Shown here piece by piece: positions 1-8,734 of a stretch of DNA of 64,000 nt. Within the stretch, counting starts at the first letter, position 1; each line of letters begins with the position of its first letter. This stretch comes from Hassallia sp050875635 (GTDB lineage: Bacteria; Cyanobacteriota; Cyanobacteriia; Cyanobacteriales; Nostocaceae). The notes beneath the pieces are model-generated. The model was not told the origin of the DNA and ran no database searches. It saw only the letters and a program-made list of their open reading frames with translations. A program made the translations under genes and the position numbers. Where the stretch lies: contig NZ_JBPAOH010000003.1 of assembly GCF_050875635.1 (NCBI RefSeq), forward strand, positions 62,001 through 126,000, given 5' to 3'.

Positions 1-971
1 TATAAACTATTAGGAAACAACCCAGCCACAGCTTCGCAACTTTGCTTCATCACCTGCCAATTTTCAACTTTAACTTTCGCAAAAAATTCCTCACTATCTC
101 CTCTTTCATTACCAAGATGTAAATTCGTCATCGGACTTTTTCCCAACCTAACAACGATATGCTGTGCTTCACCGTTGATAACTACCACACGCAAATCAAA
201 ACTGCATCCTTGCAAGCGTGCTTTGGGAAGCCATTCTTCAACTTGAACGCCTTCAGCTGTTAAAATGTTAATAATATCGGCAATCTCTTCTATTTTTGTA
301 TAGTTACGAATTTTACGCGAATTGTAAAGCAGTGTTTGCCCATTTTTCTGCACTCGTTCCACCGTAGTTATAGCAGACTCAAAGCGCGAATTAGCTTGAT
401 AGGCAACGACTCCAGAGGCAGCGGAAGCGTGGGAAAGTTTGATAAATACTCGCTCTAACTTTTGCTGCTGCATCTGTTCGCGTAAATGCTCGTAGTTTGA
501 AATCATACCCAAAGAACGCGGAACTGGGATACCGTGGTGACTAAATATTTCATGACACAACGGCTTATCAAACATCGTCGCGATGTCTTGCGGATGATTC
601 ATAATTGAGCATTTGAGTTGTTTTTTCCATTGTTGAAGTAAATATTGCCAGCCTAAATACCATTGTCGAGGGTAGAGAATGCGTCCTTTATCAAAGACTA
701 ATTTCGCAGCTTCGAGAGAATTAATTTGTTGATGTTTACCTGTTGCAATTTCAGCACCAACAGCAATGATGGCTTTCTCAACTTCAAAGTTTTTTTCCGG
801 GGAATCAAACCTGATGATAGTATCGGGTGTATTGAAATGTTCGATAGTTTTACCTGCAATTAAATCTGCATAAGCTACGACAATTGCAGGTGGGAAGTTT
901 AGATTTCTAAGCGCTTGCTGAAATAAATTAACCCGCCGATTTTCCGGGTTAGCGATGATGACATTTAGCAT
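1..971 (-). CDS. STM4014-type ATP-grasp-like protein, 3' end outside window
   Basis: An uninterrupted minus-strand frame begins with ATG at 971 and runs off the left edge, so only the first 323 or so residues are seen. It opens with MLNVIIANPENRR and later has stretches typical of ATP-grasp ligases, such as HPQDIATMFDK, a basic KLSHASAASG segment and a central hydrophobic core. Together with the leucine-rich-repeat gene 5 bp upstream, it matches the STM4014/STM4015 gene pair known from Salmonella and many other bacteria, whose biochemical role is not established. The tight spacing implies one transcript. The family call rests on the pairing and overall pattern and not on an alignment. Confidence 0.55.
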   Translation of the reverse strand, partial: MLNVIIANPENRRVNLFQQALRNLNFPPAIVVAYADLIAGKTIEHFNTPDTIIRFDSPEKNFEVEKAIIAVGAEIATGKHQQINSLEAAKLVFDKGRILYPRQWYLGWQYLLQQWKKQLKCSIMNHPQDIATMFDKPLCHEIFSHHGIPVPRSLGMISNYEHLREQMQQQKLERVFIKLSHASAASGVVAYQANSRFESAITTVERVQKNGQTLLYNSRKIRNYTKIEEIADIINILTAEGVQVEEWLPKARLQGCSFDLRVVVINGEAQHIVVRLGKSPMTNLHLGNERGDSEEFFAKVKVENWQVMKQSCEAVAGLFPNSL

Positions 972-976
972 TTATA

Positions 977-1978
977 TTACTCGGCAACAGAGCAATAACG
1001 ATAAACTTCATCATCATAATCTTCTTCCGCTTTTTTCTGTCCATCAGTGATGATGCGAACCTCCATATCATCCTGTTTTACTTGCACAGATGCTCTCATT
1101 TTTTCTGATAAGAAGTTTTCGGAAAGATTGAGAATATTAAGTTTACGAACAGCGGAACAATTAAGCAATACTTCAGCGTCGGCATCACTCAGCGTCCCTA
1201 ATGATAAATCGAGAATTTTAATTGAGTTTATTAAAGGTGAATTTATAACAACTTTGGCAATATCATCAGAATATTGGCTATTTCGCAATCCCAAATAAAT
1301 CAAGTTAGGAAATACTGGATTAACTAATATAGGATTTAAATTTTCAATCGTGGAATCTCCACCGTAACTATCTGAACCCAGCCATAATTCTAAATGCTGT
1401 AATTGAGGCAAATCCAAAGCGCAAATTTGGGCAATAGTTGCACTACTCAAGCCGCCAGTTTCAATAATTAATGCTTTTAAATTGTCATGTCTAACAAAAG
1501 GACTAAATTCTAAACTATCACCACCGCGAATTTGCAATAATTCTAGTTTGGGATATGCTTCTAAAATAGGGCTTATGTCACTTTGTATTATCCAAGAAAT
1601 TTCACTTTCATCGTAAGAAATATCTCCGATAAATAGCGCTTTCAAATTAATTAGTTTATCTTTGGCAGCAATTAGCGCATCAACTACAAGTTTAGAACTG
1701 TGAGCATACATTTCTCCATGCCACATTCCAAAAATTAAAGCTTCTATTTTACTAGCTTGGGAATCTTGCAGCAGTTCTACAAGTTTGACTGTAGCATCTT
1801 CTTGCTCATCATATTCGCATCGAATGGCGTATGCGGTGTTAACAAAATCGCTGATAGCAACTTCTGGATTGTATTCGACAACTTGCCGATTCGCAAATGT
1901 GGAGACGTGCATACCTCTGTATCCTGGATACTTCTCCAATCGTTCGTGAAGATTCCAAGATGGATTTTGATTTGTCAT
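977..1978 (-). CDS. STM4015-type leucine-rich-repeat protein
   Basis: This 333-residue protein has several LxxLxLxx leucine-rich repeats in its second half, for example LPQLQHLELWLG, FPNLIYLGLRNS, INSIKILDLSLG and VRKLNILNLSEN at about residues 190-290. The acidic tail is typical of STM4015-family proteins. No signal peptide or membrane segment is visible, so it is probably cytoplasmic. It lies 5 bp upstream of the STM4014-like gene, which points to co-transcription and joint function. LRR proteins usually bind other proteins, but no partner or reaction can be read from the sequence. Confidence 0.6.
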   Translation of the reverse strand: MTNQNPSWNLHERLEKYPGYRGMHVSTFANRQVVEYNPEVAISDFVNTAYAIRCEYDEQEDATVKLVELLQDSQASKIEALIFGMWHGEMYAHSSKLVVDALIAAKDKLINLKALFIGDISYDESEISWIIQSDISPILEAYPKLELLQIRGGDSLEFSPFVRHDNLKALIIETGGLSSATIAQICALDLPQLQHLELWLGSDSYGGDSTIENLNPILVNPVFPNLIYLGLRNSQYSDDIAKVVINSPLINSIKILDLSLGTLSDADAEVLLNCSAVRKLNILNLSENFLSEKMRASVQVKQDDMEVRIITDGQKKAEEDYDDEVYRYCSVAE

Positions 1979-2349
1979 GATATTTTAACCTCTAAAATAA
2001 TAGGATTTCCATAAATGTATGTGAATATGCGATTTCGTTCAAACCGATATTTTACACTAGTTTCAACAACCGCTATAGGTGAAAGTTTATAATTAATAAC
2101 AAAAGTATTTTTTATAAAATTGATAAGAGATTCTATTACATTTCAATAGAATACACATTAAAAGCGTGTTATTAATCATGGTGCAAAATATCAGCTCGAT
2201 TTATAATAAGCGATCGCTCTTTTTACCAACTCATTTATATTTTAGTACAAGTGTTCTATGTTGTCAAAGTTGCCAATACATCTGAGAAAACTCGGCACCT
2301 TTTTCTTGAGAAATTCGTCTCCACCCAAAAATCTCATATTTATTAACTT
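1979..2349. other. AT-rich divergent intergenic region
   Basis: The 371 bp between the minus-strand STM4015-type gene and the plus-strand ABC operon are AT-rich, with one HIP1-like octamer near 2210. The promoters of both divergent operons must lie here. I see no convincing RNA gene, repeat array or conserved operator. Confidence 0.4.
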
Positions 2350-3258
2350 GTGATAGTCTACGAAATCGAAAATTTATGCAAAACTTATCAAGGGCAAACC
2401 CAACCCGCGAATAAAAACATCTCGCTACAAATTTATCAAGGTGAAATCTTTGGTATTTTGGGTGACAACGGTGCGGGTAAAAGTACTCTGGTGCGCCAAA
2501 TGGCAAACTTGCTGAAAAGTGATTTTGGTAACATTACTTTTTTTCAACAAAATATCACTGAAGCGCGTGATTTAGTACAAATGAATGTGGGCTACATGCC
2601 CCAAGAAAGCGGCGCACTCAATAATCTTACTGTCAGCGAGGCACTTTATTTTACCGCTCATTTGCGGGGAATGAGTCGCCAAGATGCCCGCAAAGAGTGT
2701 GAAGCATTACTGGATACATGGCAAATTGGATACCTGCGTCATCAACCGAGTTCTCGGCTTTCTGGTGGACAACGGCGACTTTTGCGACTAGCTGTTGCGA
2801 TCGCAGGTTCTCCACCCGTGCTAATTTTAGATGAACCGACGAATGATTTAGACCCTCAACGCCGCAAGTTAGTATGGGATATTTTACGCCGCCTTAACAC
2901 TGAAAAAGGAACGACAATTATTTTAATTACCCATGATGCGATTGAGGCAGAAAAAGCAATCCAAAGAGTTGGTATTATGGTTTCTGGGGAACTAGTTGCA
3001 GTTGGTCGTCCGAGTGAACTTAAAGCTAAAATTGACCGAATTTTGCGCTTAGAACTGTTTTTCTCACCAGAAAATCCTCCGACTTTGCCATCTGATTTAA
3101 ATTACCACTTTCTTGAACCCGGACATTGGCAAGTATTATTGCAATGGCAGCAAGTTACATCAACGCTTAATCATCTAAATTTAGAACAAATAGATGATTT
3201 TCGCTTGTATTCGGCAACTTTAGAAGATTTATATTTGCATTATGCAACCAAACCGTAA
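2350..3258 (+). CDS. ABC-2 type transporter, ATP-binding subunit
   Basis: The 302-residue protein has the full ABC ATPase motif set: Walker A GDNGAGKST near residue 37, signature LSGGQRR near 137, Walker B LILDEPTND near 157 and the H-loop ITHD near 195. The last 80 or so residues form the C-terminal extension usual in drug or polysaccharide exporters. It should hydrolyse ATP at the inner membrane to drive the permease encoded next, whose start overlaps this gene by 17 bp. The start codon is GTG. The substrate cannot be deduced; CcmA/DrrA-type exporters are the nearest functional analogues. Confidence 0.88.
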   Translation: MIVYEIENLCKTYQGQTQPANKNISLQIYQGEIFGILGDNGAGKSTLVRQMANLLKSDFGNITFFQQNITEARDLVQMNVGYMPQESGALNNLTVSEALYFTAHLRGMSRQDARKECEALLDTWQIGYLRHQPSSRLSGGQRRLLRLAVAIAGSPPVLILDEPTNDLDPQRRKLVWDILRRLNTEKGTTIILITHDAIEAEKAIQRVGIMVSGELVAVGRPSELKAKIDRILRLELFFSPENPPTLPSDLNYHFLEPGHWQVLLQWQQVTSTLNHLNLEQIDDFRLYSATLEDLYLHYATKP

Positions 3259-4003
3259 ACCGCCGACTTTTTTTGTACAGTTGCTAGATTTATTCTTAAT
3301 GGAACTGACAAATTGGCGTTGGTCTTGGCGGTCTACTATTCTCACGAGTATGATAGCACCAATTTTAAGTATCGTTGCCCTAGGTAGCTTGGCACAAGGT
3401 TCTGCACAAAATTCTTTAGCGTACATCCTCACAGGAAATTTGATAATGTCGCTAATGTTTAGTAACCATAATAATTTAGCCAGCCGCTTCGCTTATATGC
3501 GCTTTGCCGGAACTTTAGATTATTATGCTACTTTACCGATTAACCGCCAAGCTTTAATTGTTGCTACTGTATTATCATTTTTTCTGCTATCACTACCTTC
3601 ATTGATAGCAACTGTAATTTTTGGAACTTTATTTCTGAAAATTACTTTAGCAATAAATCCTTTGATTCTATTAGTAATTCCTTTGTGCGTGCTGCCTTTA
3701 GCAGGGATGGGTGCTGCTATCGGTGTGTATGCACGGACACCTGCTGAAAGCGATTCTTTCAGCTTGCTGTTGTCAATGGTAATGCTGTTTATTGGTCCTG
3801 TGATTATACCAGGCGATCGCTTGCCGGAATTTTTGTTAACTTTAGGATATTTCAGTCCTGCTACTTATGCGGCGTCAGCGTTACGACAAACTTTAGTCGC
3901 ACCGATAACGGGAAAATTGATTGTAGATATTGTGGCTTTGTTGGGGTTTGCGTTGCTTACTTTTTGGTTGGTGGGACGCAAGTTAGATTGGCGATTGAGG
4001 TAG
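3242..4003 (+). CDS. ABC-2 type transporter permease
   Basis: This 253-residue protein has about six hydrophobic segments and the overall shape of ABC-2 permeases (DrrB/CcmB type), with the late GxxxPxxxLPExLxxLxYxxPxTYA-like stretch that characterises the family. It overlaps the ATPase gene by 17 bp, so the two are translationally coupled and form one exporter. The cargo is unknown. Two hairpins follow the stop codon and probably end the transcript. Confidence 0.85.
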   Translation: MQPNRKPPTFFVQLLDLFLMELTNWRWSWRSTILTSMIAPILSIVALGSLAQGSAQNSLAYILTGNLIMSLMFSNHNNLASRFAYMRFAGTLDYYATLPINRQALIVATVLSFFLLSLPSLIATVIFGTLFLKITLAINPLILLVIPLCVLPLAGMGAAIGVYARTPAESDSFSLLLSMVMLFIGPVIIPGDRLPEFLLTLGYFSPATYAASALRQTLVAPITGKLIVDIVALLGFALLTFWLVGRKLDWRLR

Positions 4004-4004
4004 T

Positions 4005-4043
4005 AAGCACTAAAGTGCTTAAAATATAAGCACTGAAGTGCTT
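4005..4043. terminator. Twin hairpins between convergent genes
   Basis: Two near-identical palindromes, AAGCACTAAAGTGCTT (4005-4020) and AAGCACTGAAGTGCTT (4028-4043), fill the 48-bp gap between the convergent permease and ferredoxin-like genes. The symmetry and placement suggest a bidirectional terminator. They may alternatively be copies of a dispersed palindromic repeat. Confidence 0.5.
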
Positions 4044-4051
4044 ACTACGAG

Positions 4052-4606
4052 TTAACATTCATCTTGGTTGCAGGTGAAGTGATTTTCTAACAGAGAGGCG
4101 ATCGCTTCCGGACGCACTTTGTTGTATTGCTTCTTGCCAATCTGTAAAATACAGTTGGGTGCGCTGCTACAAGTTTTTTGGCAGCTGGTACGTTCGATTG
4201 TAACTCGATCTAATAGACCGCGATCGCATAAAGTCTGTTCTAATTCTGACAACAAACCTTTACCACCACGCTTCAAACAACCGGATTTTTGACATATCAT
4301 AATCCGTGCTTTTTGGTCAGGTGCATTTTGCTTTGGGCAAACACCACTTCGAGATACACCATCAGCCTTAAGTTTAAGTTCGCCTGTCAGCTTGTTTAAC
4401 TTACTAACACCAACAACGCGAATTTTATCACCTGGTACTAAAGATACACTAATAGAGGTACGCAATTCTTTAGGAATTTTAATTTCTACCTCTTCAGAAG
4501 AAGCTACTAAACGCAAATATTTCGGCTTTCTTGGTTTCTCACCAATAAAACTGAGTAATTCTCCTTCCAAATTAAATTCTGATATCGTCAAGTATTTGTC
4601 GCTCAT
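4052..4606 (-). CDS. (2Fe-2S) thioredoxin-like ferredoxin domain protein
   Basis: The 184-residue protein has an N-terminal beta-rich part (1-90) and a C-terminal thioredoxin-fold ferredoxin domain. The cysteines C-x8-C (ICQKSGCLKRGG region) and CQKTCSSAPNC fit the [2Fe-2S] set of that family. It is the last gene of the minus-strand block that holds nifV, nifZ and nifT, separated from nifT by STRR repeats, so an electron-transfer or cluster role in nitrogen fixation is plausible but inferred. Two further cysteines end the protein. It could equally be a general redox protein that happens to lie beside nif. Confidence 0.65.
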   Translation of the reverse strand: MSDKYLTISEFNLEGELLSFIGEKPRKPKYLRLVASSEEVEIKIPKELRTSISVSLVPGDKIRVVGVSKLNKLTGELKLKADGVSRSGVCPKQNAPDQKARIMICQKSGCLKRGGKGLLSELEQTLCDRGLLDRVTIERTSCQKTCSSAPNCILQIGKKQYNKVRPEAIASLLENHFTCNQDEC

Positions 4607-4610
4607 TTTT

Positions 4611-4756
4611 GATTATTGCTTGTTGGTTGTTAGTTGTTATTTGTTGGTTGATAGTTGATAATTGATAGTTTTTGGTTGATAGTTTTTAGTTGGAAAAACT
4701 GTAGCCACGCTCCCACTATCTACTAACCACTATCCACTATCCACCAACAACCAACT
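4611..4756. repeat. STRR-type short tandem repeats
   Basis: Degenerate heptamer-like units such as TTGTTGGTTGTTAGTTG and TTGATAGTT repeat through this gap between nifT and the ferredoxin-like gene. The right half is roughly complementary to the left half (CTAACCACTATCCACTA units), so the region could fold. These short tandemly repeated repetitive sequences are characteristic of heterocystous cyanobacteria. Confidence 0.8.
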
Positions 4757-4760
4757 CTTT

Positions 4761-4964
4761 TCACGCTAGCCGTTTTGCTTCAAAAGTTTGTGGTAATTTT
4801 AGCGGTTCTGGCAAGTTGGAAAATTCTAATTCCCAACCGTTAGCTAAAGTAAAAATCATTCCGTCGTTGCCGGCTGTTTGCTTAACAACTTCTTCTTCTA
4901 AGTCTTTTTTAGCAACGTAGGCAATTAAATTTCCGGCATCATTTCTCCGCAGCATTACTTTCAT
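4761..4964 (-). CDS. nifT: NifT/FixU
   Basis: The 67-residue protein opens with MKVMLRRNDAGNLIAYVAKKDLEE, the typical start of NifT/FixU, and contains the conserved LANGWELEF motif. NifT is a small beta-rich protein found in nif operons, with no essential biochemical role assigned. Its start overlaps the nifZ stop by 4 bp (ATGA), and it follows nifV and nifZ, which is the standard cyanobacterial order nifV-nifZ-nifT. Confidence 0.93.
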   Translation of the reverse strand: MKVMLRRNDAGNLIAYVAKKDLEEEVVKQTAGNDGMIFTLANGWELEFSNLPEPLKLPQTFEAKRLA

Positions 4965-5227
4965 TTAGTTTCCTCAACAGCTTCTAATTCTTTTTTGCGA
5001 CAACCGACGATGAATCCTGTTTCCAAAAAATGCACCGCATAAATATACGAACTTTGTAAAAAAGTACCAATACTGGCAATGTAGCCAATATCTCCCTTTT
5101 TCGCTAAAACTGCCCCGATTTCTTGACCGGGAAATGTGCCATCATTTTTAATTAACTTGCGAAGTCGGACTTTTTGACCGATTTCAAAAACTGGTGGCAA
5201 ATCCAGTTCTAATTCATCCCGCTGCAT
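4961..5227 (-). CDS. nifZ: NifZ
   Basis: This 88-residue protein shows the NifZ pattern: a central VRLRKLIKNDGTFPG segment and an IGYIASIGTFLQ core followed by YAVHFLETGFIVGCRKKEL. NifZ helps to mature the P-cluster of the MoFe protein in other diazotrophs. The gene overlaps nifV by 14 bp and nifT by 4 bp, indicating tight translational coupling. Length fits the short cyanobacterial form. Confidence 0.93.
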   Translation of the reverse strand: MQRDELELDLPPVFEIGQKVRLRKLIKNDGTFPGQEIGAVLAKKGDIGYIASIGTFLQSSYIYAVHFLETGFIVGCRKKELEAVEETK

Positions 5228-6347
5228 GAGAATACCTCTGTTGTTCGACCAAATTTAAAAGTTCTTGTGTAGTCAAGCTGCGTTTTTTCTGAACTGACTG
5301 CTGTCGCACTGCATCCAAGACAGATTTTGTTTCTTCTGAGTTCAGGCTAATACCGTGCTGCTGAAGTAAATTAGATACCAAATGACGACCAGAATGTTTA
5401 CCTAAAACCAAACGTCGCTCCCAACCTACTTCTTCGGGGGCAAATGGTTCGTAGGTGATGGGATTTTGTAGGACACCGTGAGCGTGAATACCAGATTCGT
5501 GAGCAAAAGTGTTGTCACCAACGATCGCTTTCCAAGGAGGTACGCTGCAACCTGATGCTGATGCCACAAGTCGGGAAAGTTCCAACAACCGAGGTGTATC
5601 AATGCCCAAATCAACATTATGGATGCGTTTCATCCCCATGACAACTTCTTCTAAAGCTGCATTTCCGGCTCTTTCACCCAACCCGTTGACTGTGGTATTT
5701 ACTGATAACGCACCAGCTTTTATACCAGATAAAGCGTTAGCAGTCGCTAAACCAAAATCATTATGAGTGTGGATTTCCACGGGAATCATCAAAGCATTCA
5801 CCAATCGCTTTACTTTGGTGAAAGTTCCGAATGGTTCGAGAATCCCAACGGTATCGCAGAAGCGAAAGCGAGATGCACCCCACTCTTGAGCATAAAGTGC
5901 GACATCTAAAAGAAAGTTATCATCGGCTCTAGATGAATCTTCGCCTCCAACTGCAACCCAAAGACCTTTATCAACCGCGAAGCTGATAGAATCTCTCAAT
6001 TGTTGCAAAGTTACCCGCCATTGACCGTGAAATTTTGCGGCAATTTGAATTCCAGAGACGGGAATCGAAATATGCACTCGTTGCAAACCACAAGCCATAG
6101 AAGCTTGAATATCTGAAATTACAGCGCGGTTCCAGCCTAATAGTTTGGCTTGCAAACCCATATTATTAATTATAGATATAGCGCGTATTTCTTCCTCGCC
6201 CATCGCCGGAATTCCGACTTCTAATTCCTGAACACCCATTGCGTCCAAAAATTTGGCGATCGCTACTTTCTCTTCTAAATTGAAAGCAACACCTGCCGCT
6301 TGCTCACCGTCACGCAGCGTCGTGTCATTAATGATGACTTGATTCAT
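5214..6347 (-). CDS. nifV: Homocitrate synthase NifV
   Basis: The 377-residue enzyme condenses acetyl-CoA and 2-oxoglutarate to homocitrate, the organic ligand of FeMo-cofactor. It has the DRE-TIM signature NDTTLRDGEQAAGVAF at the N-terminus and the metal-binding HTHNDFGLATAN motif near residue 200, plus the GERAGNAALEEV and ESGIHAHG segments of the homocitrate/isopropylmalate synthase family. Length equals typical NifV. It heads a nifV-nifZ-nifT operon. The upstream 190 bp are free of genes except a small peptide frame. Confidence 0.95.
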   Translation of the reverse strand: MNQVIINDTTLRDGEQAAGVAFNLEEKVAIAKFLDAMGVQELEVGIPAMGEEEIRAISIINNMGLQAKLLGWNRAVISDIQASMACGLQRVHISIPVSGIQIAAKFHGQWRVTLQQLRDSISFAVDKGLWVAVGGEDSSRADDNFLLDVALYAQEWGASRFRFCDTVGILEPFGTFTKVKRLVNALMIPVEIHTHNDFGLATANALSGIKAGALSVNTTVNGLGERAGNAALEEVVMGMKRIHNVDLGIDTPRLLELSRLVASASGCSVPPWKAIVGDNTFAHESGIHAHGVLQNPITYEPFAPEEVGWERRLVLGKHSGRHLVSNLLQQHGISLNSEETKSVLDAVRQQSVQKKRSLTTQELLNLVEQQRYSHAAG

Positions 6348-6537
6348 ATCTAATATCCTCTTAGGAATCTTTCCTAATACCCTTTGTTGATTGCGGTGCT
6401 ACTTTTCAAAGAATTCCTGGTAATGGCTGTTTCTGCTCGACGGTAAATGCTGAAAAATATCACATTTCATATTTTTCCATTATTAACCGATTACCAACAG
6501 CACATCTGTATGAGATAGAACGAAAAAAGGGTATAAA

Positions 6538-6657
6538 TTACAAATTATTCTTTTCCGTAGGATACTTTATTGGTTCTAGCAGCAGGTAGCTAATACAGCT
6601 ACTAGCAATTGCCGGACAAAGTAACATGCTAATTCCAGCTAAGAAAGTGAAAATCAT
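6538..6657 (-). CDS. Possible 39-residue single-pass membrane peptide
   Basis: A short minus-strand frame begins with ATG at 6657 and ends at TAA 6538. A GAGGA sequence lies about 7 bases before the start and is a good ribosome-binding site. The product has one hydrophobic stretch (MIFTFLAGISMLLCPAIASS and onward) followed by a short charged tail ending EKNNL. It would lie between the DUF2949 gene and nifV in the same orientation. No family is recognised. Support is the ribosome-binding site, the membrane-like composition and the conserved neighbourhood; it is too short for codon statistics. Confidence 0.4.
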   Translation of the reverse strand: MIFTFLAGISMLLCPAIASSCISYLLLEPIKYPTEKNNL

Positions 6658-6739
6658 CGCACAATCCTCATGTAGTCACAAAATTTCGGCATTTAGGGTA
6701 GACAATTCCGATGGCTATAAGTTAAAAAGCGAAAGTTCC

Positions 6740-6937
6740 CTAAATTTGGTTTTCCAGCCAATCAAAAATTCTTTCTAATTGCTCTAGGTCTACTAAACCA
6801 TACTGCCAAAGAAGCATTGGTAAAGGACCTCTTTCTAATTCCCGGTGTCGCAGTGCTACAGCGATATCGGCAGTCGTAAGCGAAAGTTCTTGATGCAAAA
6901 AATTGATAAATTTTGTATCGCTGCGAGCTACCATCAT
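6740..6937 (-). CDS. DUF2949 family protein
   Basis: This 65-residue protein matches the cyanobacterial DUF2949 pattern: FINFLHQELSL near the start, IAVALRHRE in the middle and the conserved LPMLLWQYGLVDLEQLERIFDWLE at the end. No function is known. It is transcribed toward nifV. A second Met at residue 2 could be the true start. Confidence 0.75.
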   Translation of the reverse strand: MMVARSDTKFINFLHQELSLTTADIAVALRHRELERGPLPMLLWQYGLVDLEQLERIFDWLENQI

Positions 6938-7106
6938 CGAAAATTCAACTCCTTCACCGAATAAAGAATTAAAAATTTGAAATTAAAAGTCAACTTTGAT
7001 AATTTCACCTTTTTAATCACTGGAATATGTGGAAAAATGTTCATTTTTAACAGATTGAATAACAGCGAAATGTATGCTATTTTTTCTGCTAAAATTGTCC
7101 GGATAC

Positions 7107-7364
7107 TCAGTAATTATCGCTGTAATTCCAGCAACGCTCTAACCAATGAACTAACTCGTGACGTGAAGCAACAAATTGCATCACGATACTACGGACAAGA
7201 ATCGCGGTTATACAACTATTTACTTGTACCCGCAAAGAACCATCAGCCGGACAAGAACAAGGAATCATTAACTCTTGTAAACGGTGATGAATTCGCCAGC
7301 GATCGCATAAAGGAATTTGCAAAATCTGATCGCCTAAAGCATCGGAATTACTACAAGGTGGCAT
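7107..7364 (-). CDS. Asr1405/Asl0597-type conserved cyanobacterial protein
   Basis: The 85-residue protein begins MPPCSNSDALGDQILQIPL. It has the conserved segments WRIHHRLQELMIPC, SCPADGSLRVQV and the ending HELVHWLERCW, which I recognise from small proteins encoded near nif genes in Anabaena relatives. The frame extends upstream to 7415, but that part is encoded by G/A-rich repeat DNA, so I place the start at the ATG at 7364. Function is unknown; the Cys residues (C4, C48, C50) and a role near nitrogen fixation are only suggestive. Confidence 0.65.
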   Translation of the reverse strand: MPPCSNSDALGDQILQIPLCDRWRIHHRLQELMIPCSCPADGSLRVQVNSCITAILVRSIVMQFVASRHELVHWLERCWNYSDNY

Positions 7365-7375
7365 AGTTAGGGATT

Positions 7376-7440
7376 GGGGAGAGGGGGGGAGGGGGACAAG
7401 GAGACAAGGGGACAAGGGGGATAAGGGAGATAAAAGGAGA
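7376..7440. repeat. G-rich GGGACAAG-type short tandem repeat
   Basis: Units such as GGAGACAAGGGGACAAGG repeat here between the Asr1405-type gene and nifP. A related, longer array is at 8735-8880. This is a common Nostocales intergenic repeat and creates a false N-terminal extension of the upstream gene. Confidence 0.75.
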
Positions 7441-7448
7441 ATATTGAC

Positions 7449-7508
7449 AGACGCGAAATTTCGCGTCTCTACAATTCCTGTACAGACGCGAAATTTGGCG
7501 TCTCTACT
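7449..7508. repeat. Two copies of a GACGCGAAATTTCGCGTC palindrome at nifP end
   Basis: The first copy, AGACGCGAAATTTCGCGTCT (7449-7468), is a perfect 20-bp palindrome directly after the nifP stop. The second (7483-7502, one arm altered) lies inside the last codons of nifP and encodes its VETPNFASV tail. The first copy may also work as a terminator. Confidence 0.7.
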
Positions 7509-8239
7509 GTTGACTGGCTGTGATGATTCTTGAGAATTTGCAATTCTTTTTCAAGTTGCTCGATGCGAGAAAGCAAAGTGTGCATTACCGACGCTTCGAC
7601 ATCGGGTAACTTTCCATGTTCCAACGGGGAGAGGCTTTCTTTGCGGCAAATAGTGCGTCCGGGAATTCCCACGACGGTACAATCTGAAGAGACATCGCGT
7701 AAAACAACCGAACCGGCGCCGACACGCACGCGATCGCCAATTTGAATATTACCTAAAATTTTCGCACCCGCACCCACGACAACGTTTTTGCCCAAAGTGG
7801 GATGGCGTTTACCTTCTTCTTTTCCAGTTCCGCCAAGAGTCACATCTTGATAAATCAGCGTATAATCTCCCACAATGGCAGTTTCACCAATCACAACGCC
7901 CATACCGTGGTCGATAAATACACCTTTGCCAATCTTTGCACCTGGGTGAATTTCAATTCCGGTGAAAAACCGCCCAAAATGCGAAATTAAACGCGGAATG
8001 AAACTTACTCCCCGACAGTGCAACCAGTGAGCGAGACGATGCAAACAAAGTGCATGTAATCCTGGGTAGCAAAACAGCACTTCCAGCCAATTACGTGCCG
8101 CCGGATCGCGCTCAAAGATAATGCGAAAATCACTCAATATCGGCTCAAAAAAAGCTCCAAATAGCAGGTTTTTCCGGATAAAAGTATCGGCATCCGGCGT
8201 TTTTCTTGAGTTTCTAATTCTATCTAAAGATTCTTGCAT
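7469..8239 (-). CDS. nifP: Serine O-acetyltransferase NifP
   Basis: The 256-residue enzyme makes O-acetylserine from serine and acetyl-CoA, supplying cysteine for Fe-S cluster assembly. The N-terminal helical domain is followed by the left-handed beta-helix with hexapeptide repeats (IGKGVFIDHGMGVVIGE, VGDYTLIYQDVTLGGTG, LGKNVVVGAGAKILGN). The active-site His is in FIDHGMG. In cyanobacteria this nif-linked CysE copy is called NifP. The tail carries a coiled LLSRIEQLEKELQILK helix, then residues derived from an inserted palindromic repeat. It lies beside the nifVZT region, which supports the nif-specific assignment over a housekeeping CysE. Confidence 0.88.
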   Translation of the reverse strand: MQESLDRIRNSRKTPDADTFIRKNLLFGAFFEPILSDFRIIFERDPAARNWLEVLFCYPGLHALCLHRLAHWLHCRGVSFIPRLISHFGRFFTGIEIHPGAKIGKGVFIDHGMGVVIGETAIVGDYTLIYQDVTLGGTGKEEGKRHPTLGKNVVVGAGAKILGNIQIGDRVRVGAGSVVLRDVSSDCTVVGIPGRTICRKESLSPLEHGKLPDVEASVMHTLLSRIEQLEKELQILKNHHSQSTVETPNFASVQEL

Positions 8240-8325
8240 CAGTACTGTTTCAGTGAAAGAGCCGTGTGCTGTTTTTATGCTTATAGCAGGCGACTCTAAA
8301 TAGGGCAGTGCATCCGATGCGTATT

Positions 8326-8450
8326 GGATTTATTGAATTGATTAAGCTTGTACTCATAACCCCAAACCCCGACTTAAGGGAAATTTAAAATTTCCTTTGG
8401 GGTAGGGGTGCTAGTATTTTAGGATAGGGGTACTAGTATTTATGGGTAGG
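8326..8450. repeat. Left inverted repeat of an 8.3-10.8 kb segment
   Basis: Positions 8326-8356 (ending GCTTGTACTCA) are the reverse complement of 10770-10798 with a single mismatch over 29 bp. Farther in, two CTAGTATTT/TACCCCTA units (8401-8450) are mirrored by 10668-10717. The repeat may mark one end of a mobile segment. Confidence 0.6.
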
Positions 8451-8734
8451 GGAGTAAGTATTTCTGCACTCAATCTGATGCTTCTTTAATGTAAGGCTGA
8501 GTAAGCATTTCTGCAAAATATTTTCTGAAAACTTAACTTGTACTCATCTTCACTGAAAGATGAAGTATTCGGCTTAAAAATAAAACTTCTGTATATCGAG
8601 TTACTAAATATATCCTATTATTCAAGTCAGGAAAAAACGACTTTCTTTATTTTCTTTTAGGCTTCTGTTGTCTGTATGTACAAATACCATTTCAAATCTC
8701 ATCGCCGCATCTGCTGAAGGGAAGAGGAGTGGAG

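Noticed and set aside
6977..7366. 129-residue plus-strand frame
   Set aside because: It is antisense to the conserved Asr1405-type gene, has no family similarity and no ribosome-binding site.
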